A DNA stretch of 64,000 nucleotides from the NCBI RefSeq assembly GCF_037893015.1, contig NC_133658.1, positions 884,485,038-884,549,037 of the forward strand, in the 5' to 3' direction. Position numbers and translations under genes: made by a program. This document shows, in pieces, positions 44,901 to 54,779 of the stretch (its first letter is position 1; each line of letters opens with the position of its first letter). This DNA comes from Macrotis lagotis (lineage: Eukaryota; Chordata; Mammalia; Peramelemorphia; Peramelidae). Below the pieces are notes generated by a model that was not told the origin of the DNA, did no database searches, and saw only the letters and a program-made list of their open reading frames with translations.

Positions 44901-44906
44901 TTTATT
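44901..44906 (-). terminator. SPSB1: Candidate proximal polyadenylation signal of SPSB1
   Basis: A minus-strand AATAAA lies ~345 bases after the stop codon, in the context AGTAATAAAGTG. If used it would remove most of the 3' UTR, including the duplicated segment and the miR-19-like site. Only the hexamer is seen; use is inference. Confidence 0.35.
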
Positions 44907-45247
44907 ACTTCTGTAGAAATAAAGTCTCTCTTTTTTTAAGAAGGGGAAAATAAAATCCAAATCCACAGAGGACACTCGTCTGCCCACACTCTGAGAGGCC
45001 ATTTCCAAGGGATGAAGACTAGATGAGCCTGCTGTTAGGGTCTGTCTTTATCTGGTGGAAGACTGGGGTGCGAGAAAGGAGGAGGGAATCTTGGCTCGTG
45101 AGGTCGAAACAGCCAGATGGAGGAAGAGGGGAGTTGGGCAGGGTGGGGAAGAAGGGGGCTGTGGACCCCAGTGGCGGCTCAGTGGGTTCACACAGTTGGA
45201 TTTCCTGATTCCCAGTCCCAGATGGCAGCGGGCCTTGAGCTGGTGCA

Positions 45248-45375
45248 TCACTGGTAGAGAAGATAGCCCTTAAGGGATGCTGGCAGGGGCAGGGCATGGA
45301 TCTCACTCAGACGCTCTTTCCCTAGGGCGAGGCGAACGGAGCGGCGGCAGAGATCCATCAGAGGCAGTGGTTCAG
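45248..45375 (-). CDS. SPSB1: SPSB1 terminal coding exon (residues 232-273): SOCS box
   Basis: Spliced to the SPRY exon (C|CT gives Pro232), this exon supplies the last 41 residues plus a TGA at 45248-45250, for a total of 273 residues as in other mammals. It is a complete SOCS box. The Elongin-C-binding BC box reads PLMDLCRRSVRLAL, with Leu237 and Cys241 in the expected spacing. The Cul5-box LPLP motif is at 260-263, and the C-terminus is GYLLYQ. The acceptor CAG lies at 45376-45378, preceded by a TC-repeat polypyrimidine tract. The intron falls exactly between the substrate-binding and ligase-recruiting domains. This small exon is easily missed by open-frame searches. It was found by following the donor at 61373 to a SOCS-box-encoding exon with a good acceptor. 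Confidence 0.96.
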
Positions 45376-45377
45376 CT

Positions 45378-45396
45378 GGAGAGAGAGAGAGAGAGA
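45378..45396 (-). repeat. (GA)n microsatellite forming the SPSB1 acceptor polypyrimidine tract
   Basis: On the gene strand this is (TC)~9 ending directly at CCAG, the acceptor of the SOCS-box exon. The repeat therefore supplies the whole polypyrimidine tract. Confidence 0.85.
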
Positions 45397-45454
45397 AAAC
45401 ACACTTGGTTACTTTACAATAATTGACTCTCCAATTCCAAGGGTCTACAATATG

Positions 45455-45630
45455 TTTTTACTATGCGTAATAAAAAAAATTGCTTTTTTGTTAGTGAAAG
45501 AATAAATACGGAGTACAGAATGAGACAACATCTTAGGGAAGAACACTAATTGCTTCCTAGCCCTTTTTCAGGATCCCATTTTCTTTATCTTTTTTAATGA
45601 GTTTTTGTTATTGTCAGCTTTATTTAAAAA
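45455..45630. repeat. Direct duplication, copy B (in SPSB1 terminal intron)
   Basis: This is the partner of 44495-44675. It starts ~80 bases upstream of the SOCS-box exon acceptor on the gene strand, so the duplication brackets that exon. Its gene-strand AATAAA (near 45620) is a potential cryptic intronic polyadenylation signal. Divergence suggests an old event, not an assembly artefact. Confidence 0.75.
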
Positions 45631-45639
45631 ATCCTTCTA

Positions 45640-46145
45640 AAGCTTAACCTTAAGATAGTCCTATGGAGAAGGTGGATCCCTAGAGAGTCCTTTTAATAGA
45701 CACTGGCTTTCAGACTGTAGGACATGCAGGAGAAGGAAGCCAAGGAGCTGCCCTGCCAGGGAGGCACCAGGCTCTTCTCTCACCCTGGTGCCAGACAACC
45801 TGGTGCAGGTCAGCCCAGACAGTCTGGTGAGGTCTATGAACCCCTTTCTCAGATTCCTGTTTTTAAATCCATAAATTAAAATATATAAAGTTATAAAAGA
45901 AACCATATATATCAAAATAAAGATGTATTTTTTCCTTACTTAAATTCAGATTCTTTTCTGAAATCTAACCACAGACCTCAGCTTATGAACTTCCGGTCTT
46001 GATAAAGTCAGATCCTTTCCAACTGAGATTCTGTCTTATAACACAACAGTCCTGAGTGTGAAGAGGAGCTCATTAGGTTAGTTTAGGATGAACCCTGAGG
46101 TCCCTTTCTAGCTTACTTGAATAAAAAGGAGATGCCCCTAGCTGG
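45640..46145. other. Intronic single-copy DNA
   Basis: No repeat recognised apart from a short L3-like trace near 46070-46120. Confidence 0.45.
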
Positions 46146-46149
46146 CATA

Positions 46150-46580
46150 GTGGATAGAGATGAGCATTTATTAAGTGCCTACTGTATAGCAGACACTATG
46201 CTAACAGCTTTAAAAATAGTATTTCATTGAATCCTCACAACAATCCTAAGAGGTAGGTGCTGATATTATCTTCATTTTACAGGTGCAAAAACCGAGGTAG
46301 AGCATTAAGTGACTTGCCCAGGGTCTCAGATAGTAAATGACTGAGGTCAGATTTGATCTAAGATCAATACTCTAGATAATGATAATAATAATAGTAACTT
46401 TGCAATAATTTCATTTGATTTTCACAACTCTGTGAGATAGGTAGTTATCTATCTCCATTTTACAATTGAGGAAACTGAGGCAGAGATGAAGAGACTTGCT
46501 CAGGGTCACATGGCTAGTAAATGTCTGGGGCTGGATTTGACTCAGGCCTTCCTGACTCCAGGCCCGTCACTCTGTTCTCT
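46150..46580 (-). repeat. Two MIR copies in tandem
   Basis: 46155-46375 (gcatttattaagtgcctact...cattttacaggtgcaaaa) and 46385-46580 (tccattttacaattgaggaa). Confidence 0.8.
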
Positions 46581-47670
46581 GTACCACTTAGCTGGACCTG
46601 TGTTGAAGGGTCCCAAACGTAACCTGACAAAGACTCACCTCTGCCCACTGATATTCTGTGGGTCCTCTTCTCAACAGCTAAACAAATAGGGTTCATCCTG
46701 GAGAGATTATGGAGCCACCATGCTGGAAGGGGCTTCTGTTTGAGTGCTTGGCCACAAAGAGGAATGATTTGGGGGGAAGCCAGAGAGACCCATTGAGGCT
46801 TGATGTTAACACTTAGAAACACCTCCTAAGGCTTGAAGGGACTGCACTGGGAGGAAGTGGGTTCCCCAAGTCTGGAAGACCCCTTCAATCAATGAATCCA
46901 CATTTATTAAGTGCCTTTTGTGTGACTGGCCTATCCTCTGGTGGGGAACATTGTAGAGGGATTCTTCTGAGGGGAACTGGCATGGATGTAGACGCCAACA
47001 GAGATTTACTCCTTCTTAGGACCTGCGATTCTCCGTCTGGTTGGCTAGACTCAATGGAATCTCAATTCCAGAACTGACCATCCCTTTCAGGGTCCTTCAA
47101 TCAATCAATCAGCATTTATCCAGCACCAGCTGAGGATGGTGTAAAGGGCTAAGGATACAAGGAGAGAAATGGAACATTTCCTGCCCTCCAAGAGTTTCAG
47201 TCTCTCCCCACTTTCCCAGGGGGCCATCCAACCCTGGAGGCTTGAGGCCAGCACAGAAGCCCTGAGGACGGCAGACAACCTGTTCTAGCCTCGGCCTTCC
47301 CACCCTGCTGGGCTTGGCTCAGGTCCTAGCCAAGCACCCGTGGGGTCAGCCTGCTCTGGGTCATGGACCAGGAGACACTCAGCACAGACATGCATGAAAC
47401 AATGTGACCCTCAAGGATTTCTGCCAATTCTCATGGGGTGTGTGTGTGTGTGTGTGTGTACTGTTGTTTGGGGACACCCAGCTGGTGTTCCTGAGGCTAG
47501 TTCTCACTAACATGGGGTGGCTCTCCCATCAAGGAACACCCTGTCCTGAATCCTCCCAGTAGCTGAATCCACAGATGTTTCCTTTCCAATCCGGGAGGTA
47601 GCCAGGGGCAGGAGCAGAGAACAACAGAGGATGGGCCTGAATGACTCCACAGCTGTCTGCATCAAGGACT
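46581..47670. other. Intronic DNA with MIR3 pieces and a GT run
   Basis: MIR3 fragments at 46885-46930 and 47095-47205 ('atcaatcagcatttatccagc'); (GT)n at 47439-47459. The rest is single-copy. Confidence 0.55.
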
Positions 47671-47679
47671 GGGAGCTGG

Positions 47680-47965
47680 AGGCTGGTGTGGTGGAAGTCC
47701 TGATGGATTAGGGGTTGGGGATCTGGCTTCAAATCCCACCCCATCACTTAATCCCTGTGTGTGACCTTAAGGGAACCCCATATGACTCAGTAGAAGATGT
47801 GTATATGTGTGTGTGTGTATGTGTGTGAGAGAGAGATATCTTGACCAAGTCATTTAACCACTGCCTGCCTCAGTTTCCTCCTCTGTAAAAGAGGGCTAAT
47901 TAATGGAGCCTACCTCCCAGGGTTGGTGTGAGGCTCAATGAGTTGTTAATCAATGAGGCTCAATC
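47680..47965 (+). repeat. MIR split by a TG/GA microsatellite
   Basis: MIR blocks at 47685-47770 and 47845-47960 flank a TGTG/GAGA run (47800-47838). Confidence 0.65.
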
Positions 47966-48059
47966 TCAAATGAGATATTAATGATAAAAGCTTTGCCAGC
48001 ACACAAGCAAGCATTATATAAATGCTGGCTGGTATTATTATCTGTGCTGATTATCCTGA

Positions 48060-48145
48060 ATCTTGTGGTCCGTCCTTTGTGCTTGAAGAAGACCAATGAC
48101 CTCACAAGGACGATGTCTCGGCTTCAGTGTGGATGGAAGCCATCA
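48060..48145 (-). mobile_element. Tail fragment of the composite tRNA SINE family
   Basis: 'cctttgtgcttgaagaagacc' matches the tail of the copies at 12265 and 59020. Confidence 0.5.
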
Positions 48146-48286
48146 CTTGATGGCCAGGGGCTTGGGGGCTAAAACAGCTTGGGCAAGAATTTCAGTTACA
48201 AGTGCTGCCAAGGCAACTCCTCCAACCTACACCCAAAACAAGAAAGAACTCCTTGTGCAACAAAGAGGATGAACTGTCAGCCAGCA

Positions 48287-48815
48287 GCAAGCATTTATTA
48301 AATGTCTACTATGTGCCAGGCCCTAGGGATACCAAGAAGACAAAAGACAGACCTTGCTCTCTAGAACTCAGTCTAAAATGCAATAGAGGACAAGCATTTA
48401 TGAAACATCTACTGTGTGCCAGGCCCTAGGGATACCAAGAAGGCAAAAGACAGACCTTGCTCTCTAGAACTCAGTCTAAAATGCAATAGAGGACAAGCAT
48501 TTATTAAACACCTACTGTGTGCCAGGTCCTAGGGATATTAAGAAAGCAAAAAACATGCCTTGCGCTCTGGAACTCACAGACTAACATGCAATAAAGATGG
48601 CAAATACTTATTAAACACCTACTGTGTGCCGGGCCCTAGGGGTACCAAGAAGGCAAAGACAGGCCTTGCCCTCTGGAATTCATAGACTAAAATGCAATAA
48701 TAGATGACAAGCATTTATTAAACACCTACTGTGTGCCAGGCCCTAGGGATACCAAGAAGACAAAAGACAGGTCTTGCCCTCTGGAACTCAGTCTGAAATA
48801 CAATACAGTCAACAA
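48287..48815 (+). repeat. Five tandem units derived from a MIR3-type element
   Basis: The block AAGCATTTATTAAACACCTA, then 'tgtgccaggccctagggatacc', 'ttgctctctagaactcag' and 'aatgcaata', recurs with starts near 48291, 48394, 48497, 48604 and 48711 (periods 103-107). A truncated sixth start lies near 48816. Confidence 0.95.
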
Positions 48816-49420
48816 ACATTTATTAAGAGCCCAAATTCATAGGTAGAGTTAAGCAAGGCAGGGACTTTCTGTTTCATGGGTGTATTCCCAATGCCTTTCA
48901 CATTTAATTAATGTTTGTCAATCTGCACAGTGCGTGATCTTAGACAAGTTACTAGGTCCCAGTTTCCTAATCTGCAAAACAAGGGGTTTGGATGGATCTT
49001 CGAGGCTCCCTCCCCACTCTGAGGAAAGGATGACCAATGTTTTTTTTTTTTTTTCTGGCAAACTCTCAAGTGCTCTAAAAAACTGGACGCCATTCATTTT
49101 GGGTTATTCAATGAGGGCAAATATCACTAGAACAGGGTTTAAGGATATTTAAGCCCTTGCCAAGAGTTCACGTATTAAGGAGTCAAAACAAGATTCCATT
49201 ACTAGGAAAGAACTCACACTCATGGCACAGTCCTTGGGTTTGGGGTCACATAGTGGCCAGGGATCTATGACCTCTTCCAACACCCCCAGGTTTAACAAAG
49301 CAAAAGTGAGGCTAAGGTGTGGCTTGTCAAGGCTTCACCACCCACAGGATAGGGCTGAACAATCTGGGTGTCATTATGGAGGAGGTTAAAAACTCTCCTT
49401 TCCCTTAGGGCCATCTTGCT
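48816..49420. other. L2 end, MIR tail and single-copy DNA
   Basis: 48816-48915 resembles an L2 3' end and 48925-49015 a plus MIR tail; there is a poly-T at 49040-49054. The rest is unassigned. Confidence 0.5.
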
Positions 49421-49424
49421 GAAT

Positions 49425-49645
49425 CTCAAGGGTGGGAAGGGACAGATACCAAATAGTCAAAATCCTTTGTGAATAAGAATCCACTCTGTAACATCCACAT
49501 TAAGTGGTTGTCTGGGCTTAAAGACCTTCAGTGATGGGGAACTCACTACTTTTTGTGGCTGCCCATTCCACCTATGGACAATTCTCATGGGAAGGAAGAT
49601 TTCCCTTGGGTCCAACTTCAATTTGCCTCCTTTTGCCTTTTACCC
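49425..49645 (-). mobile_element. L3/CR1-like LINE fragment
   Basis: Reverse orientation of the 22395 family: 'gatggggaactcactacttt', 'ggctgcccattccacc'. Confidence 0.55.
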
Positions 49646-49729
49646 ACAGCTCCTAATTTGAGGCTGGGGGAGCTGTGTGAGAGGGGGCAGGGAAGGAAAA
49701 ATGTCAACTGTACCCTGACAGGAAGGGAA

Positions 49730-49830
49730 TGTGTCTTCATTAAGTGCCTACTGCATCAGACACTGTGCCAAGCACTTTACAAATACCTCATCTGATAAAA
49801 ACTTAAATACTAAGTAATGATACATGTCCA
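49730..49830 (-). repeat. MIR fragment
   Basis: Contains 'ttaagtgcctactgcatcagacac' and caagcactttacaaatacct. Confidence 0.7.
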
Positions 49831-49849
49831 ATACCATTCAAACTGGAAG

Positions 49850-50031
49850 TGACTGTCCCATCTTGAGACTTTCCTTAGATATCTGCTAAGAATCCCTTTC
49901 TTTCTTGTTTGCATCTTGTCTCCCTTAGACTGGGAGTTTTATGAAGGCAGGAACTGTTTGTCTTTCTGTGGATCCCCAAGGCTCAGTATGGTACTGGGCA
50001 TACAACAGGAGCTTAATAAAAGCTTGCTGAG
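49850..50031 (+). mobile_element. L2 3' end
   Basis: Contains 'cttagactgggagtttt', 'gaaggcaggaactg' and gagcttaataaaagcttgct, and is the insertion target of the next SINE. Confidence 0.75.
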
Positions 50032-50162
50032 GGGGCAGCTAGGTGATGCAGTGAATTGAGCACCGGCTCTGAAGTCAGAAGGATATGAGTTCAAATCCGG
50101 CCTTAGACACTTAAGTGACCTTGGGCAAGTCACTTAATCCCATTGCCGTGCAAAAACAAACA
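50032..50162 (+). mobile_element. tRNA SINE (WSINE1-related)
   Basis: Head GGGGCAGCTAGGTGATGCAG. A perfect 14-bp duplication, AAAAGCTTGCTGAG, lies at 50018-50031 and 50163-50176. Confidence 0.94.
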
Positions 50163-50254
50163 AAAAGCTTGCTGAGTTGTGGCTGACTCATCAATTTCTA
50201 ACATACAAGGTGCCCCCCTGCTTATTTCCCTATGGACTGAAGGAGGATGATCAG

Positions 50255-50600
50255 AGTAAGTCAATCGAAGACCACTGTCTCAAAGAGCCTTCAGGACCAC
50301 AAGGGAGCATCCTCCATTGACTCCCTTCTGAGATAATCTGTTCCACCTGTGGGCTCTCTAATTTGGGAGGAATTTTTCAGGACATCAAGCCTAAATCTGT
50401 CTCTTTACAACCTGCTGGTAATAAAGAGATCCGGACCAATAACTACAGAACAGGTCTTCTCATACTTGAAGGCAGCTGTCATTACCCACCTCCTCCCTCC
50501 TCCCTCCTCCCTTGTCTTCTCTAGACTAAACAGCCCCAGTTCTTTCAACTGATTTTTATAGAAAGCAAACTCAAGGCCCATTATCATGGGTTCCCTGCAT
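50255..50600 (-). mobile_element. L3/CR1-like LINE fragment
   Basis: Blocks 'tcatacttgaaggcagctgtcatta' and 'agccccagttctttcaactg', typical of the reverse strand. Confidence 0.6.
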
Positions 50601-50619
50601 ATTTTGAAGATAGGCTATT

Positions 50620-51585
50620 TAAAATAAGTTGAGAGAGGATACAACACAAAGAAAGCCTAACTGGGACATTCCAAGTTTGAATCCCCAGTTTCCATCCCTT
50701 TATAAAGATCTATAAGTTCAATGACCTTAGCTCTGATTTCTGACTAAAATTCTCTAATACATTATTGCTACTTTAATCACATAGTCTTTTTAATCATATC
50801 TTTTGTTTTTCACACACCATATTCTTTTTTTTAAGTATATCCCTTCCTGGCATGCTCTCTTTTGTGACAGTTCTCTAAAAAACCCCAAAACCTCCCCAAA
50901 TTTATAGCAAATTAAACAAAGGGAGAGAACAGTTAGAAAAAGAGCTGATCATTAAGTATGATGGAAATTCCATGAACAGATCTTGCCATACTAATCTCAT
51001 CCTTTATCTGACATGATTTTTACTGGTATATTGATGCAGCAAAGATATATACATTTATATATGTATGCATTTATATATAAATATATAATAGAAATACATA
51101 CAAAAATACACACAATACAATACAATACAATGTTATACTGACATCATTAGTCATTTGGAACAATCTCTCCCACTATTCTTATGGATGAGATGGAATGATC
51201 GGAGCTCGGCAAACTACGGATCCTGAGTCAAATCTGTCTAACTGCTTCTTCTTGTTCTGCCTCGACCTATTTGACAGTATGCTTGGATAAATTCAGAACT
51301 GGTTTAAATGACCAAATACAAAGAATAGTCATTAATGGTTCCATGTCACCATGACATGAAATCTCTAGGAGGGTGTTCCAAGGATTTGCAACTGGTCCTG
51401 TGCTTTAACTATATAGATATAGCTATATCTAGATGTCTATATAAATACACACATATATTTATATATGTGTGGATGTATTAAAGACAAGTTTATCAAATTC
51501 TAGATGTAAAAATGGTAAGGGATGGTAGAGTCAGGAACCAGAAAGATATCTAAGGATAAGCTGAATTGAGTCCATGATATATGAA
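50620..51585. other. AT-rich intronic DNA with TA-type simple repeats
   Basis: TA/TATG runs at 51045-51090 and 51410-51470 and CAATA units at 51113-51132. No gene or named repeat. Confidence 0.5.
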
Positions 51586-51589
51586 GATT

Positions 51590-51735
51590 AATTAAAGACA
51601 TGGGTGTGTTTAGACTAGAATAGAGAAGTTTGGGGGGGGGGTGTTCACATATCTGAAAGGCTATTATATGGAAGAAGGACTAAATTTGCTCTGTTTGGCC
51701 CTAGAGGGCAGAACAAGGTGCCATGTTAGTTCAAA
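51590..51735 (+). mobile_element. L3/CR1-like LINE fragment
   Basis: Contains 'ctgaaaggctattatatggaag' and 'ggccctagagggcagaac'. Confidence 0.55.
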
Positions 51736-51924
51736 TGAGTTTATTAAGTGTTTAGCATACCATAGGCTCTATATAAATGCTTATTCCTTCTCTTCCAAGA
51801 TGGAGTAAAGTTGCAAAAAGGCGAAGTCAGGCTTCCTAACCCTTAGACCTGTTCTGTATGAGACAGGCTTCCCTTCATGGGAAGCAGTGGTTGGGGGAAT
51901 CTATAAAAGGGGATTCCTTTTAAA

Positions 51925-52115
51925 TATAGATTGGAATTTTTAACCTGGGGGGGGCATCTGTGAACTTGAATGGGAAATAAAAATTCCATCTTTGTTTCCC
52001 TACCTCTAGCTCAAATTGACCATTTCCTTCAATTAGTTAAAAAAATGATTCTGAGAAAGGGCTTCACCAGTTTGCCAAAGAGCTCCATGACAAGAAACAG
52101 ATTAGAAACTTGAAT
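51925..52115 (+). repeat. Unnamed interspersed repeat, copy 2
   Basis: Partner of 23800-24010: 'attctgagaaagggcttcacc', gtttgccaaagagctccatg. Confidence 0.45.
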
Positions 52116-52119
52116 CTGA

Positions 52120-52760
52120 AATGATTGGAATTCTGGACCCTATGAAAATGGGTCTCCATGGCTGACCTCAAGGCCAATTATGGGAGGTTGAATAGTATCA
52201 GTCAAATGGGGTGGCCCTAGGGCTCCCCTCATGGACTAGGTGACAATAGAAGGTCACCAATAAATCTTAATTTGGAGTAACAGAATTGGCTGCAGAGCCA
52301 ATGTCCAGGAAGTGAAGGCTCCCATTCATTTAATGGGATCTACCAACATGAATTTGTCATATATTCTAGGCACCATGATTTACATGGATGACAGAAGAGT
52401 AACGTCTCCAGGGGAGAGGATGGTGTAGGAAGGGGGTGGTTAGGAAGCCAGCTAGAAGAGGATGCCGAGAAACTAGGAAATGAACCATTTGGCCGCTATT
52501 TATTTAGGGAACAGGAAGAGAGCATGAATAGAGACTTCCTCATTTCAGTAAAAAAGTTACCTGGTGACCTATTTTTAAAAATCCCCCAAATGATCTTTAT
52601 GAGAGATCTGTCTCTCCTGTTCCTCTGTGACCAACTATAAACCAAAGAGAAATGAAACATAAGCATGCAGGGATAGTGGTAAGATCACTGGACTGAGAGA
52701 TGATTTCTGGACAAGTCGCTTACAATCAAGCCAGCAGACATAAGGTGCTGACCAAGTAAC
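52120..52760. other. No recognised gene or repeat
   Basis: Intronic single-copy sequence. Confidence 0.5.
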
Positions 52761-52767
52761 TGGTCAG

Positions 52768-53265
52768 GAAGCATCCACTGAACACCTACTATGTGCAGGC
52801 CACTGGATAGAAGGGCAAAAATCAAACAGTCCCTATTCTCAAGGCACTTACATTCACCTGGGGTATAAAATACACACACAAAAAGAAGACCAAACTTTAA
52901 GTTTGGGGCTGTTTTTTGGGGGGTGGAGATCAGTACTAGTCACCAGTGGTTCAAGAAAGACCCCACCTAGGAGATGGCATCAGATAGACTGTAAGAGGAA
53001 AGGGATAAGAAAGGAAGACATTCCAGGACATAGCCTAGGCAAAGGCACAGAGGTGGAAGATGGAAGGGGAGTAATGAAGAAGGAGTTTGTGGGAAAGTAG
53101 AATGTTGGATTTAAGAATCAGAGAGATGTGGGTTCAAATACTATCTCTGACATTTACTGGTTTTTCTAAGGGTCAGTAATTTCCTGTTGCTTCCATAATA
53201 AAATATACATTCCCATTTAGGACTTAAAACCTTTCAGAAACTGGTTACCATTCTATTTTTCTATA
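52768..53265 (+). repeat. MIR3-type repeat, unassigned repeat and L2 trace
   Basis: MIR3 at 52768-52880 ('tgaacacctactatgtgcagg'). 52960-53090 resembles an old repeat with a 'cattccaggacatagcc' core. MIR/L2 traces at 53095-53265. Confidence 0.55.
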
Positions 53266-53279
53266 ATGTGATTTTTATG

Positions 53280-53490
53280 CATTAATATTATCATCAATAT
53301 CACTGCCACCATATACCTAGTTACATATATATATGCATATGCAAATCTATATATCTGATATGTATATATATATATATATATATCTATATCACTTGGAGAT
53401 TTGCAAAATGTTTTACCTAAATAATTTAATTTTATTCTCACAACCTTGTGAGATGGATCTACAAAATGGCTACAGTTTCCACCAGCAGTA
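53280..53490 (-). repeat. MIR with internal (TA)n
   Basis: A minus MIR (gagatttgcaaaatgtttta, 'tctcacaaccttgtgagatg') with TA repeats at 53327-53386. Confidence 0.65.
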
Positions 53491-53659
53491 CCAAAGTCCC
53501 CATGGGGTTAACTGTGAGGATTGATCAAATGAGATAACATACTCAAAAGTATTTTGCTAACTTTAAAGAGTTCTGGAAAAGTCGAAGATTATTTTCAAAT
53601 ATTTCTCTGAGAAAGTAGGAAAAAAATCTCAGAACAAACACATGTCTCCTTAGAGGGAG

Positions 53660-53661
<2 letters not shown>

Positions 53662-53703
<42 letters not shown>

Positions 53704-53815
53704 TGTGTGTGTGTGTGTGTGTCTGTGTGTCTGTGTGTCTGTGTGTGTGTGAGAAAGAATGTATGTGTGTGTGTGCGTGTATGTCACAGTGAGTGAGTGT
53801 GTGCGTGTGTGTGAA
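53662..53815 (+). repeat. (TG)n microsatellite, compound
   Basis: A long GT run with CTGTGT variants. The open frame over it on the minus strand (HTHT repeats) is spurious. Confidence 0.97.
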
Positions 53816-53819
53816 AAAT

Positions 53820-54500
53820 CTGAGAATTCTGGGAGTCTCCCTCTGGAAAGTTTTGGCAGCTCTGCCCATGTTTACACATCAATTTTTTCTTTCTACGTTT
53901 CTAGGGAGGGCACTGGCTAACCCAGGAACTGCCAAAAGCTTTCTCAACCTCCTCACTGGGGAAGCACATGGTCCATGGTCCAGTTCCCCCAGGCTCTCCA
54001 GCTTCGGTGGCCAAAGAGGCCAGAGCCAATGGAGCTTCCAGGGCATGAGTAGCACAGGGACAGACCTCTCCTCCAAACAGCCTCCCCCCCATGCCTGAGG
54101 CCAAGGCATAAGGACAATCACCAATTAGTCATAACAGCCGCCTCTTCTGTCCAGAGCTGGCTCATCCTCCGGTCAGCTTCCCAGAACAGCAGATGAATCC
54201 GGCACGGGATGGCCATCCAAGTTCTCCCTCCACCCCTGGGGAACAAGGATTAGGCCGATATATTTCCAAAAAAAATCAGCGGTCATCTCTGGTGCTTGCC
54301 AGAGCTAGCCTGGAAGGGAGACTACTTCTTATCCAGGTTCCAGCAGTGGCAGTTCTGACACAGGTGGGTAGACAGAAGACCCAGAAACTGGTGAGAATAG
54401 GGAGAGCTGCTACTGGATCCACTTCAAATCTTGGCAACAAGTGTGGCCTTGGTTAGGGGGGGTAGGTCTGCTGTTAGTCGGGTCCCTATATATAAATGGA
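53820..54500. other. Intronic single-copy DNA
   Basis: No recognised repeat or gene. Short overlapping open frames only. Confidence 0.5.
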
Positions 54501-54504
54501 GGGA

Positions 54505-54630
54505 ACACAAGACTAAGAAATCAGGACACATGAGTTCAAGTACTGACTCTCATCCAAAATTGCTGTGTGACCTTGGTGAGATCAGTGAACCTCTGGGAGC
54601 CTCGGTTTCCTCAGCTATTAAATGAAGAAA
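54505..54630 (+). repeat. MIR
   Basis: Contains 'aatcaggacacatgagttcaag', 'tgctgtgtgaccttggtgag' and tcggtttcctcagctattaa. Confidence 0.8.
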
Positions 54631-54779
54631 GATATTTAAAGGGTACACGAAAGTTACTTTGAAGTAGCTAGAGCTATCCCAGGGAAGAGTAAGAGATAGA
54701 CTTTGATTGTTAGGTCCCAGAAACTTAACCCTAATTCTAAGGTTGTAGAGAGGCAACCTGAGTCTTAATAAAAAGAAAT

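Larger units (their letters stand above)
43200..45247 (-). other. SPSB1: SPSB1 3' UTR
   Basis: From the TGA to about 43200 the sequence is largely free of MIR/L1/SINE matches, unlike its surroundings. It ends near a minus-strand AATAAA at 43221-43226. A length of ~2.05 kb is about what I recall for mammalian SPSB1. The interior includes an AT-rich block at 43640-43800 and a segment (44495-44675) duplicated in the intron. Other AATAAA hexamers at 44901-44906, about 44666-44671 and about 44622-44627 could give shorter isoforms. The 3' boundary is inferred from motifs only. Confidence 0.8.
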
